A stretch of DNA of 64,000 nt, taken from assembly GCF_017639205.1 (NCBI RefSeq), contig NZ_CP071139.1, positions 4,346,001-4,410,000 on the forward strand, read 5' to 3'. Source of the DNA: Streptomyces nojiriensis (GTDB lineage Bacteria > Actinomycetota > Actinomycetes > Streptomycetales > Streptomycetaceae). Positions 15,342 through 23,940 of this stretch are shown piece after piece. Positions within the stretch are counted from its first letter, which is position 1. Every line of letters begins with the position of its first letter. A program made the position numbers and the translations under genes. Under the pieces are notes generated by a model that was not told the origin of the DNA, did not search any database, and was given only the letters and a program-made list of their open reading frames with translations.

Positions 15342-16594
15342 TGAGCGACCACAAGCCCCAGGCCGCACCCATCGACGGAGCCGGTCTGCTCGACGAGGTG
15401 GAAGCCTTCCACCGGCGGTTCAACATTTTCCCGCGCGAGGCCGCCTACGTTGCCGTGACGCTGTGGGACGCGCACGCGCACCTGCTCGACGCCTTCGACG
15501 CCACCCCCCGCATCGCGTTCCTCTCCCCGGAGCCGGGGTCCGGCAAGAGCCGTGCTCTGGACGTGATCGAGACCCTCGTGCCCAACTCCATGGCAGCGGT
15601 GGACGCTTCTCAGTCCGCGCTGTTCCGGTCCGTCGCCGGGATCGAGGGAGAACGGCCCACGATCCTCTTCGACGAGATCGACACCATCTTCGGTCCCAAG
15701 GCCGCGGGCGATGAGAACCTGCGGAAGTTCCTCAATGCCGGTCACACCCGGGGCCGGAAGATGTACCGGTGCGTGGGGGACGGCGCGAACCAGACCGTGG
15801 AGGGCTTCCCGGCCTACTGCGCCGTCGCCCTCGCGGGTCTCGGCTCCCTGCCCGACACCGTCTTCACCCGCTCCGTCATCATCCGGATGCGCAAGAAGGC
15901 CCCCAACGAGAAGTGCGAGCCCTGGCGGGAGCGCATCCACAAGAAGCAGGGTCACGCTCTGCGCGACCGGCTCTTCGCCTGGGCCGAATCCGTCCGAAAG
16001 CAGGTCACCGGGTCCTGGCCGACCATGCCCGACGGGATCACCGACCGGCCGGCGGACGTGTGGGAACCGCTCCTCTCCGTCGCCGAAGCCGCGGGCGGTG
16101 ACTGGCCCGAGCGGGCCCGTGACGCCTGCCTGGAACTGGTCACCGCCGCCAAGGAGAACGACGCCTCCTCCCTCGGTATCCGCCTGCTGACCGACCTGCG
16201 CGACCACGTCTTCCGCGGCCAGGAGCGGATGCCGACCGCGACCATCCTCGAATGCCTCCTCCGCATGGACGACGCCCCCTGGGCCGACCTGGACGGCAAG
16301 CCCCTCACCTCCCGCGTCCTGTCCCAGATGCTCGGCCAGTACGTCACCGCCGCCAACAAGCCCATCAAGCCCCGCGGGATCCGAGTCGGCTCCGCCACCC
16401 CCAAGGGCTACTACGCCGACGACCTGGCCGACGCCTGGGCCCGCTACTGCCCCCCGCACCCCCAGAAGTCCGCAACAGCCGCCACATCCGCCACACCGCA
16501 GGTCAGCGGGGGTGAATCTGTGGCGGAACCCCTCCCCGGCATCCGCCACACGCCCCACCAGACCGCCACACCGCAGCCCGCCGGCGTCGCCTGA
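15341..16594 (+). CDS. DUF3631 ATPase/helicase-like replication protein
   Basis: This encodes 417 residues. Walker A is PEPGSGKS (63-70) and Walker B is TILFDEID (Asp111). Arginine-rich sensor-like segments follow (TRSVIIRMRKKAP), and the DUF3631 domain covers about residues 165-390. DUF3631 proteins accompany prim-pol genes in actinomycete elements, supplying a helicase-like motor. The last 45 residues are low-complexity with repeated SATAATSATP and are probably unstructured. Start ATG 15341 overlaps the preceding stop. Confidence 0.82.
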   Translation: MSDHKPQAAPIDGAGLLDEVEAFHRRFNIFPREAAYVAVTLWDAHAHLLDAFDATPRIAFLSPEPGSGKSRALDVIETLVPNSMAAVDASQSALFRSVAGIEGERPTILFDEIDTIFGPKAAGDENLRKFLNAGHTRGRKMYRCVGDGANQTVEGFPAYCAVALAGLGSLPDTVFTRSVIIRMRKKAPNEKCEPWRERIHKKQGHALRDRLFAWAESVRKQVTGSWPTMPDGITDRPADVWEPLLSVAEAAGGDWPERARDACLELVTAAKENDASSLGIRLLTDLRDHVFRGQERMPTATILECLLRMDDAPWADLDGKPLTSRVLSQMLGQYVTAANKPIKPRGIRVGSATPKGYYADDLADAWARYCPPHPQKSATAATSATPQVSGGESVAEPLPGIRHTPHQTATPQPAGVA

Positions 16595-16771
16595 ACCACC
16601 CCTGATCGGTGCCGCCACATCCCGCGTGTTGCGGCACCGATCCGCCACAAAAACCGGATCCGCCACAAACCCGCGCCCCTGACCAGCGCTGTTGCGGCGT
16701 GGCGGCTGTTGCGGATCCCCAGAAGGGGGCCGGAGTCAGGCCCGCACTCGATCACCAAGGAGATATGAGCA

Positions 16772-16972
16772 GTGACCACCGCAGCACAGTCCTCCTCCCC
16801 CGTCCTCTGCACCGTGAAGGACGCCGTCGTACTGCTCCGGCTCGGCCGCTCCACCATCTACGAGCTGATGGCCTCCGGCGAGCTGCCCTTCATCAAGCTC
16901 GGCCGGGCCCGCCGCATCAAGCGGGCGGACATCGACGCGTTCGTCGCCCAACTCCCGCCGCAGTCGGTCTGA
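16772..16972 (+). CDS. Excisionase (Xis), helix-turn-helix
   Basis: This encodes 66 residues. Start GTG 16772 is eight bases after AAGGAGAT. The sequence VKDAVVLLRLGRSTIYELMASGELPFIKLGRARRIKRADIDAFV is a MerR-like winged helix of the excisionase type. It lies immediately before the integrase, the usual Xis-Int order. It should bind att-site arms and direct the integrase to excision. Confidence 0.9.
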   Translation: MTTAAQSSSPVLCTVKDAVVLLRLGRSTIYELMASGELPFIKLGRARRIKRADIDAFVAQLPPQSV

Positions 16973-16989
16973 TCTCAGCCCCGTCCACA

Positions 16990-17018
16990 GGCGGCCCCGG
17001 GAGCTTCCCGGGGCCGCC
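16990..17018 (+). terminator. Perfect 13-bp hairpin between xis and int
   Basis: GGCGGCCCCGGGA (16990-17002) pairs perfectly with 17006-17018 around a three-base loop. It could lower the amount of integrase relative to excisionase in a joint transcript. Confidence 0.6.
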
Positions 17019-17047
17019 TGCCGCCTGCAGGGAACATCGAGGAGCCC

Positions 17048-18469
17048 ATGAGCACCCGTAAGCCGAATATGGAGTCGTCCATCTACCTTGGCAGTGACGG
17101 GTGGTGGCACGGCCGCGTCACGATGGGCGTGAAGCCCGACGGCGGACCGGACCGCCGGCACCGCCGGGCGAAGACCGAGGCCGCCGTCACCAAGAAGGTC
17201 CGCGAGCTGGAGAAGCTGCGCGACGAGGGCCGGGCCGTGAAGGCCGGGCGCAAGCCGACCGTCGCACAGTGGATGGACACGTACCTGACGACGATCGCGA
17301 GCCTGAAGCTGAAGCCGCGGTCCCTGGACGACTACTGGTCGAAGACCCGCAACGACATCATCCCCGGGGTCGGCAAGCACCGCCTCGACAAGCTCGCGCC
17401 CGAGCATCTGGAGGCCATGTACGCGGTCATGCTCGACGAGGGCCACGCCCCGTCGCACGTGGTCAAGGTGCACCGCATCCTGTCCCGGGCCCTGAAGATC
17501 GCCCACCGCCGCCGGATCATCAACGAGAACGTCGCCACCCTCGTGGACCCCCCGTCCGTGGACGAGACGGAGGCGAACCCGTTCTCGCGGGACGAGTCGA
17601 AGGCCTTTCTCGCCGCCGCCGCGCAGCGCCCCACGTTCATGCGGTGGGCGATCGGGGTCGGCATGGGATTCCGGCAAGGTGAGGCCCTGGGCCTGCGCTG
17701 GTCGTACGTCGACCTGGAGCACGGGCTGTTCCATCCCGCCTGGCAGCTCCAGCGGCTCACCTGGAAGCACGGGTGCCGGGACGCACGCGCCTGCGGAGCC
17801 CGGCTCCATCGGTTCGAGCCGTGCCCGCCCGAGTGCTCGACGCACAGGAACTACGTCCGCGGCTGTCCGGCGCCGTGCCCGAAGACCTGCCGCCGGCACG
17901 CGAGCGCCTGCCCCGAGCGAAAGGGCGGAGGCCTGGCCTTCACCCGGCCCAAGACGAAGAAGAGCCAGAACCCCGTGCCGATCCCGCCGCCTTTCCTGCC
18001 CTATCTCCTGGAGCACAGGGCGAGGCAGGAAGAGCAGCGGCGGAGGGCCGGGGAGCTGTGGGAGGAGTGCGACGCCGTATTTACGCGCGAGGACGGCCGG
18101 CCTTTGGATCCGCGGGCGGACTGGGCGGAATTCAAGGAGCTGCTCGCCGAGGCCGGGATCAGCGACCGGCGCCAGCACGACGGGAGCCGTCACACGGCGG
18201 GGACGATCCTGAACGAGCTGGGGGTGGACATGCCCACCATCATGGAGATCCTCCGGCACACCCAGATCAGTCAGACGCGCCGGTACGTGAAGGGGCGCTC
18301 CGAGCTGTCCCGCGAGGCGATGCGGCGGATGGGCGAGGCCTTCATGCCGGGCCCCGTGCCCGGCCGCGCGGCGACTCCCGAACCTGGCCCCGGACCCCTG
18401 TCTGAGACCAGAACTGAGACAGAGAGCACCCGCGCGGCGCGGGCCCGGCGTCGCCGCAAGATTCGCTGA
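17048..18469 (+). CDS. Tyrosine site-specific integrase with Cys-rich insertion
   Basis: This encodes 473 residues. An N-terminal arm-binding region and SAM-like core-binding domain (about 70-165) precede the catalytic domain. The catalytic residues are Arg209 (GFRQGEALGLRW), the box HDGSRHTAGT (His377, Arg381, His382), His404 (ILRHTQ) and Tyr413 (RRYVKG). Between strands it carries a 50-residue insertion with eight cysteines (243, 249, 259, 263, 273, 277, 281, 288), probably zinc-binding. The gene reads towards the tRNA-Thr gene and ends 46 bases before the att core, as expected of an enzyme acting there. The C-terminus is a charged low-complexity tail. Confidence 0.95.
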   Translation: MSTRKPNMESSIYLGSDGWWHGRVTMGVKPDGGPDRRHRRAKTEAAVTKKVRELEKLRDEGRAVKAGRKPTVAQWMDTYLTTIASLKLKPRSLDDYWSKTRNDIIPGVGKHRLDKLAPEHLEAMYAVMLDEGHAPSHVVKVHRILSRALKIAHRRRIINENVATLVDPPSVDETEANPFSRDESKAFLAAAAQRPTFMRWAIGVGMGFRQGEALGLRWSYVDLEHGLFHPAWQLQRLTWKHGCRDARACGARLHRFEPCPPECSTHRNYVRGCPAPCPKTCRRHASACPERKGGGLAFTRPKTKKSQNPVPIPPPFLPYLLEHRARQEEQRRRAGELWEECDAVFTREDGRPLDPRADWAEFKELLAEAGISDRRQHDGSRHTAGTILNELGVDMPTIMEILRHTQISQTRRYVKGRSELSREAMRRMGEAFMPGPVPGRAATPEPGPGPLSETRTETESTRAARARRRRKIR

Positions 18470-18514
18470 AACGAAAAATCCCAGCTCAGAACAGATCTGG
18501 GCTGGGAGTCCGGT

Positions 18515-18558
18515 GGGCCCCCTGTCGGATTCGAACCGACGACCTACGCATTACAAGT
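18515..18558. repeat. Integrase-proximal attachment site inside tRNA-Thr
   Basis: These 44 bases are identical to 2201-2244 and cover the tRNA from the anticodon loop through the acceptor stem plus two bases. The element end restores the 3' half of the tRNA, so the gene stays complete after integration. Confidence 0.95.
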
Positions 18559-18590
18559 GCGTTGCTCTGGCCGGACTGAGCTAAGGAGGC
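18517..18590 (-). tRNA. tRNA-Thr (anticodon TGT)
   Basis: Read on the minus strand, the acceptor stem GCCTCCT/AGGGGGC, D-arm GCTC..GAGC, anticodon stem ACGCA/TGCGT with loop CTTGTAA, and T-arm GTCGG-TTCGAAT-CCGAC all fold. The anticodon is TGT (Thr). CCA is not encoded directly after the discriminator position. The 5' half is chromosomal and the 3' half comes from the element. Confidence 0.95.
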
Positions 18591-18714
18591 ACGGCATGCC
18601 CGCGTGTACTGCGTGCGAAGCCGCCATCACTCTACACAGCACGCGATTCCCCGGGCCATCGCATTGAACCCGCCCGAGTGGGTGCCGGCACGCGCGTTCC
18701 GCAGGCCGCTCCGC

Positions 18715-19404
18715 TCAGCCCCGGGCCGGATATCCGGCCCGGGCCGCGGTCTCCACCACGGCGGACGGTTCCGCCCGCGGGTTCAGGGTCTTGACCACCG
18801 CCTCCGTGAGGGGGCGCAGGGCGAACACGTGGCGGACCGCTTCGAGGTCGACGTCGCGCTCGTAGTAGCCCTGGGCGAAGTCCACGTACGCCTCGGGGGT
18901 GCCGGCCGCCAGGACCCGGAAGAGGAAGCCCGTGCCGTCGCCGTCGTCGTCGGGGATCTCCACCGGCCCGGCCCGCCATGCGGTGTCGGAGTTCTCCCGC
19001 CAGAAGACCACGGTGGCCGTCAGCACGTCGTCGTCGCAGAAGGCCGGCTCCGCGAGCAGCGGCCGGAAGACCTCCGGCAGGGTGTCCACGAGGCCGGGCC
19101 ACAGGGCCATGTCGTCGTTCGTGTAGGGACTCATCCAGGACTCGTGGTCGAAGCCCCGGCCGAAGACCCCGTCGGGCGTGAAGAGGATCGTGTACTCGTC
19201 GCCGGCACCGTTGGTCATCAGCGCGGCCTCGACGCCCGGCCCCCATGCGGGGTCGTAGTCGAAGTAGCTGCCGCCCCGGCGGCCCATCACGGCGTCCAGG
19301 GCCGCCAGAGCCCGGCAGCGGTCGCGCAGGACCGGGACGTCTGGGAGCACCGTGATCAGTTCGTGTACGTCGCGGGGATCATGCGTGGCGTTCATGCACG
19401 CCAT
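18715..19404 (-). CDS. Conserved hypothetical protein
   Basis: This encodes 229 residues. The start is either ATG 19404 or, more likely by the look of the N-terminus, ATG 19395 (MNATHDPRDVHELITVLP). The soluble protein is rich in Asp and aromatic residues (GGSYFDYDPAWGPGVEAALMTNGAGDEYTILF). No signal peptide or enzyme motif is seen; it reads like a small immunity- or SUKH-like fold, which is only a guess. It is convergent with the element's right end and divergent from msiK. Confidence 0.65.
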   Translation of the reverse strand: MACMNATHDPRDVHELITVLPDVPVLRDRCRALAALDAVMGRRGGSYFDYDPAWGPGVEAALMTNGAGDEYTILFTPDGVFGRGFDHESWMSPYTNDDMALWPGLVDTLPEVFRPLLAEPAFCDDDVLTATVVFWRENSDTAWRAGPVEIPDDDGDGTGFLFRVLAAGTPEAYVDFAQGYYERDVDLEAVRHVFALRPLTEAVVKTLNPRAEPSAVVETAARAGYPARG

Positions 19405-19508
19405 CCAAGCAGTGGGTTCCGACAGATCGCACAGACTTCGATGTCACCTCCGTGCGGTGCTGACAGGAGCCGTCCGGGCGGGTAGCGTCGGGCGGAAAGT
19501 CCACTCGG

Positions 19509-19520
19509 TGGACTAGACCC
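19509..19520. promoter_or_regulatory. dre-like (DasR-type) palindrome before msiK
   Basis: TGGACTAGACCC matches 10 of the 12 central positions of the known DasR-responsive element, whose centre is TGGTCTAGACCA. It lies about 60 bases before the msiK start. DasR links amino-sugar sensing to transport genes in Streptomyces, which would suit the ATPase shared by chitobiose and other sugar importers. Binding is inferred. Confidence 0.45.
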
Positions 19521-19579
19521 ATTCTTCCTTCCACTCGGATCGTCCGGCACGTTCCTGCCGGTAGAAGGGATTCATCACC

Positions 19580-20668
<1,089 letters not shown>

Positions 20669-20902
20669 CGGGTCCCGCAGTTCCCGTAGGTTTCGCGGTC
20701 GTTGGAGGGGCGTCCCGTCAAGGGGCGCCCCTTCGGCGTCCGTTGCCCGTGCGCCGCCCGTCCGGGACCGCGGACGGAACTCCGGCAGACCGGGCCATTC
20801 GGCCCCAACCGTCAACCCTTAATTCGAAAAACCACGTCGAACCATCCCCCGACAGGGTGACTAAATGTCGCCAAATCTTCACCGAGCGCTACTCTCGCCC
20901 TC

Positions 20903-21316
20903 GTGACCCACACTGCCCGCCGTATCGGCCGTTCCCTCGCCCTGGTCCTGCCCGTCGTCCTGGTCCTGTCCGGGACCCTCGCGGTCACCATGGTCCCCTG
21001 GGCGGACACTTCGTCCTCCCAGATCCTGACCGCCTCCGCCGAGGACGTCTCCGTCCCCGCGAAGCCGCGTGCCGCGCACGAGGTGTTGCGCGATCAGCTC
21101 GTCGGCGAGCTGCAGCAGGGCGGGCGGCCGGACGACGTCCTGACCCACCTCCAGCAGGAGGTCGACCGGCGGCCGTCGCTCGCCGAGCACTGCGTGGGGA
21201 TCGCGCGGGCGGTGGGGCGGGCCGCCGTGGACGCGTACGGCCCGACGAAGGCCCAGTCCTTCGCCCGGCCCGTCTGCGACACCTCGTACGCCTCCGGCGT
21301 CGCCTCCATGGGCTGA
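20903..21316 (+). CDS. Putative secreted or membrane-anchored small protein
   Basis: This encodes 137 residues from GTG 20903. Basic residues precede a hydrophobic stretch (SLALVLPVVLVLSGTLAVTMV), giving a signal peptide or anchor. The mature part is helical and contains two cysteines (EHCVGI and RPVCDT) that could form a disulfide outside the cell. It lies 28 bases before the nucleotidyltransferase gene, so they may share a transcript. Confidence 0.6.
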   Translation: MTHTARRIGRSLALVLPVVLVLSGTLAVTMVPWADTSSSQILTASAEDVSVPAKPRAAHEVLRDQLVGELQQGGRPDDVLTHLQQEVDRRPSLAEHCVGIARAVGRAAVDAYGPTKAQSFARPVCDTSYASGVASMG

Positions 21317-21344
21317 CGCACGCCACGTCCCTACGCTGGCCGTC

Positions 21345-22112
21345 ATGACCGACGACCGCCGATCCGCTCCGCCCGCTCCCTCCGCAGCCGCGTTCCCCGC
21401 CGCCCCCACCCAGGCCGTCGTCCTGGCGGGCGGCCAGGGTTCGCGGCTGCGTCCGTACACCGACGACCGCCCGAAGCCGATGGTCGAGATCCCGGGGACG
21501 GGGGTGCCGATCATCGGGCACCAGCTGGCCTGGCTGGCCTCCGAGGGGGTCACGGACGCCGTGGTCTCCTGCGGGCACCTGGCCGAGGTGCTCCAGGAGT
21601 GGCTCGCCGGGGCCCGGTTGCCGCTGCGCGTGACCACCGTGGTCGAGGAGGAGCCGCTGGGGCGCGGCGGCGGTCTCAAGTACGCCGCCCGGCACCTCCC
21701 GCATCCCGCCGAGGCCTGGTACGCGACCAACGGCGACATCTGGACCCGGTTCTCGCTCCGCGAGATGGCCGCCTTCCACGCGGAGCGGGACGCCGTTGCC
21801 ACCCTCGCGCTGGCCCGGCCGCGGATCCCGTGGGGGGTCGTGGAGACCAACGAGTTCGGGCAGGTGCTGGACTTCATCGAGGCCCCGCCATCGCCCTATC
21901 CGGTCAACGCCGGCGTGTACGTCTTCAGTGCCGAATTCACCGCGCTGCTCCCGGACTTGGGGGACCACGAGCGCACGACGTTCCCGCGCCTGGCCCGTGA
22001 GCGGCGCCTCGCCGGCTTCCCGCTGCCGCAGGGGGCCTACTGGCGGGCGATCGACACCGCGAAGGACCTCACCGAGGCCGCACGGGAGTTGGCGGCGCAG
22101 AAGGCCCTCTGA
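21345..22112 (+). CDS. NDP-sugar nucleotidyltransferase
   Basis: This encodes 255 residues. The hallmark N-terminal loop AVVLAGGQGSRLRPYTDDRPKPM (residues about 24-46) binds the nucleotide. YATNGDIWTRFS carries the metal-binding Asp, and AGVYVFSAEF follows. These place it in the mannose-1-phosphate guanylyltransferase/RmlA-like superfamily, making NDP-sugars for cell-wall or glycan precursors. It lacks the C-terminal beta-helix of bifunctional relatives. The substrate cannot be told from sequence alone. Confidence 0.88.
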   Translation: MTDDRRSAPPAPSAAAFPAAPTQAVVLAGGQGSRLRPYTDDRPKPMVEIPGTGVPIIGHQLAWLASEGVTDAVVSCGHLAEVLQEWLAGARLPLRVTTVVEEEPLGRGGGLKYAARHLPHPAEAWYATNGDIWTRFSLREMAAFHAERDAVATLALARPRIPWGVVETNEFGQVLDFIEAPPSPYPVNAGVYVFSAEFTALLPDLGDHERTTFPRLARERRLAGFPLPQGAYWRAIDTAKDLTEAARELAAQKAL

Positions 22113-22184
22113 GGCCCTTCGCGGGGCCGACAGGTGCCCGTACGCCCGGTACGTACGCGGCTTCGCGCGCCCGGCACACGCACG

Positions 22185-22216
22185 GGGGCCCGGCACGCTC
22201 GTGCGTGCCGGGCCCC
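22185..22216. terminator. Bidirectional terminator
   Basis: GGGGCCCGGCACGC (22185-22198) pairs perfectly over 14 bp with 22203-22216, leaving a four-base loop. It sits between the convergent nucleotidyltransferase and DoxX genes and can serve both. Confidence 0.85.
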
Positions 22217-22234
22217 GGTTTCCCTGTGCCGGTG

Positions 22235-23761
22235 TCAGCCGATGAGCCCGCCGATCAGGCCCGGCTGCTTCGGGGCCGGAGCCCCGCCGCCCGTGCTGCT
22301 CCCCGCGGAGGAGGACGGCTGCTTCGGTGCGGAGGACTGGCGGGGGGTGCTGCGCGGGGTCTGCTGCTTGCCGGTGGTGCCGCGCGTCGCGGCGGGCGAC
22401 TCGGAGCGGGTCCCCGAGGTGCCCTTGGAGGGGGTGCCGGAAGCGGTCTTCCCGGACTTGGCCGCGGGCTCGGTCGCGGTGGCCGAGGGCGAGGCGGACT
22501 TGGCCGGCGGCTTCGTGGGCTGCTGCTGTACGGGCTGCTGGCTGGCCGGTGCCTGCGGCAGCGGCCGGCCGGGCAGGTAGTTGCTGGGGGCCTCGCCCGG
22601 CCCGGGGACGGTGACGACGGTGGAGGAGCGGACGGCGCCGCCGAGGAGCGAGCCGACGAGCAGGGTGAGCCCGCACACGACGGCGGCCATGACGGCTCCG
22701 CGGCGCAGTACGCGCCGCCGCAGCCGCCAGACCTCGGAGCGCGGGCCGAGGGTCCGCCACGCCTCGCCGGCGAGGCGTCCGTCGAGGGAGTAGACCGGGG
22801 CACCCGCGATGATCAGCGGGCTCCAGGCGGCGAGGTAGATGATGTCGGGCGCGTCGTAGGCCGGGACGGTCTTCCAGCTCACCGTCATCAGCAGCGCGGC
22901 GGACAGCAGCGCCCCGAAGCAGGCGGCGAACCGCTGCCACAGGCCGAACACCGTCAGCACGCCCACGATGACCTGGAGGAAGGCCACGCTCAGGCCCGCG
23001 CCCACCGGGTGCGCGAGCGCGAAGTCGCGCAGCGGCTCGGCGAGGGCCCAGGGGGTGAGCGTGTGCAGCCAGGTGACCATCGAGCCGCGTTCGCCGCCGT
23101 CGAAGTAGACGGGGTCGCAGAGCTTGCCCATGCCGGCGTAGATGGAGATGAAACCGAGGAAGACGCGCAGCGGGAGCAGCACGACGCCGAGGTTCATCCG
23201 GCGGCCGGGGTAGTAGGAGGCCTGGCCGCGGGTGTCGGGTCCGGCCCGGCGGGAGTCGGCCCCGGGGCCGGAGCCGGGCGGCTCCTGCTGGTACGGAAGG
23301 TCGCGTACGGCGGCCAGGGGGCGGGTCTCGGTGGGGTCCCCGTAGCTGCGCTGGCCGATGACGGTCGGCGTGGCGACGGTGTCCTCGGCGAGGTCGTGGG
23401 CCAGGTCGACGCGGGGGATGACCTGGGTGGCGCCGCCGTCGTACTCGTCGTGTCCGCGGCCGGCCTCGCGGACGGCCTGGAGCAGGCCGCCCATGGCTGC
23501 GGCGTCGCCGGCGTCGGACTTGCCGCTCCAGACCACGGGGGCCCGGCGGCGGGTGGCCCCGGCGGCTGCCACCACGGCGCCACCCAGCACGGGTGCGCGG
23601 CCGGGGGCCCTCGCGGGCTTGGAACGCGCGCTCGGGCTCGGTGCGAGCCGCACGCGGAAGCTGGCGTGGTTGACGATGACCTGTGCGGGGTCGCACGGCA
23701 CCTTGACCATGCTCAGCGCGGGCTGGTCGTCGAACCCTGACGTTCTGGTGTCCACACTCAT
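22235..23761 (-). CDS. DoxX-family membrane protein with long terminal extensions
   Basis: This encodes 508 residues. A soluble N-terminal third (residues 1-185) precedes a DoxX-type core with four membrane segments (LGVVLLPLRVFLGFISIYAGMGKL, SVAFLQVIVGVLTVFGLW, CFGALLSAALLMTVSW, IIYLAAWSPLIIAGAP). A further hydrophobic segment lies at VMAAVVCGLTLLVGSLLGG. The last 115 residues are Ser/Pro/Thr/Lys low-complexity, likely on the outer face. DoxX proteins are linked to redox and thiol chemistry at the membrane; the specific role here is unknown. Start ATG 23761 has a palindrome immediately upstream and little leader. Confidence 0.82.
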   Translation of the reverse strand: MSVDTRTSGFDDQPALSMVKVPCDPAQVIVNHASFRVRLAPSPSARSKPARAPGRAPVLGGAVVAAAGATRRRAPVVWSGKSDAGDAAAMGGLLQAVREAGRGHDEYDGGATQVIPRVDLAHDLAEDTVATPTVIGQRSYGDPTETRPLAAVRDLPYQQEPPGSGPGADSRRAGPDTRGQASYYPGRRMNLGVVLLPLRVFLGFISIYAGMGKLCDPVYFDGGERGSMVTWLHTLTPWALAEPLRDFALAHPVGAGLSVAFLQVIVGVLTVFGLWQRFAACFGALLSAALLMTVSWKTVPAYDAPDIIYLAAWSPLIIAGAPVYSLDGRLAGEAWRTLGPRSEVWRLRRRVLRRGAVMAAVVCGLTLLVGSLLGGAVRSSTVVTVPGPGEAPSNYLPGRPLPQAPASQQPVQQQPTKPPAKSASPSATATEPAAKSGKTASGTPSKGTSGTRSESPAATRGTTGKQQTPRSTPRQSSAPKQPSSSAGSSTGGGAPAPKQPGLIGGLIG

Positions 23762-23784
23762 CTAACCGAGTGATCAGTGGTTAG
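23762..23784. promoter_or_regulatory. Operator-like palindrome before the DoxX gene
   Basis: CTAACC (23762-23767) and GGTTAG (23779-23784) flank a central TGATCA (23771-23776), making a 23-bp interrupted palindrome that touches the start codon. Its position suggests a repressor site on a short-leader transcript. Confidence 0.45.
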
Positions 23785-23833
23785 GACACTGCCTTGACGT
23801 CAGGGATGTGTCCGAGACCCGTCAAGATCAAGC

Positions 23834-23858
23834 CACCCCGCCCGAATCGGGCGGGGTG
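23834..23858 (-). terminator. Terminator downstream of rlmB
   Basis: CACCCCGCCCG (23834-23844) pairs perfectly with CGGGCGGGGTG (23848-23858). It lies after the rlmB stop in the leftward direction and before the DoxX promoter. Confidence 0.75.
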
Positions 23859-23940
23859 ACACGCTCACGGGTCATGTTCCGTGAGCCAAGTGGATCAGTT
23901 GCGCGAGGGATCCGGCGTGCGGGGACCCGTCGCGCGGCGA

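Larger units (their letters stand above)
2201..18558. mobile_element. Actinomycete integrative and conjugative element (AICE) in tRNA-Thr(TGT)
   Basis: It is bounded by the perfect 44-bp repeats at 2201-2244 and 18515-18558. It carries a tyrosine integrase and excisionase beside the intact tRNA, prim-pol and DUF3631 replication genes, and a single TraB/FtsK-type transfer ATPase with spread-type accessory genes. A GntR repressor of the KorSA type sits with three operators. This is the modular plan of pSAM2-like elements, which move double-stranded DNA with one TraB pump. Replication uses the prim-pol type rather than RepSA. All core modules look intact, so the element may be functional. Length is about 16.4 kb. 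Confidence 0.93.

Noticed and set aside
20985..23696. A 900-codon open frame on the minus strand
   Set aside because: It crosses two sense-strand genes and the DoxX gene in another frame; its Arg/Pro-rich content is an artefact of GC bias.
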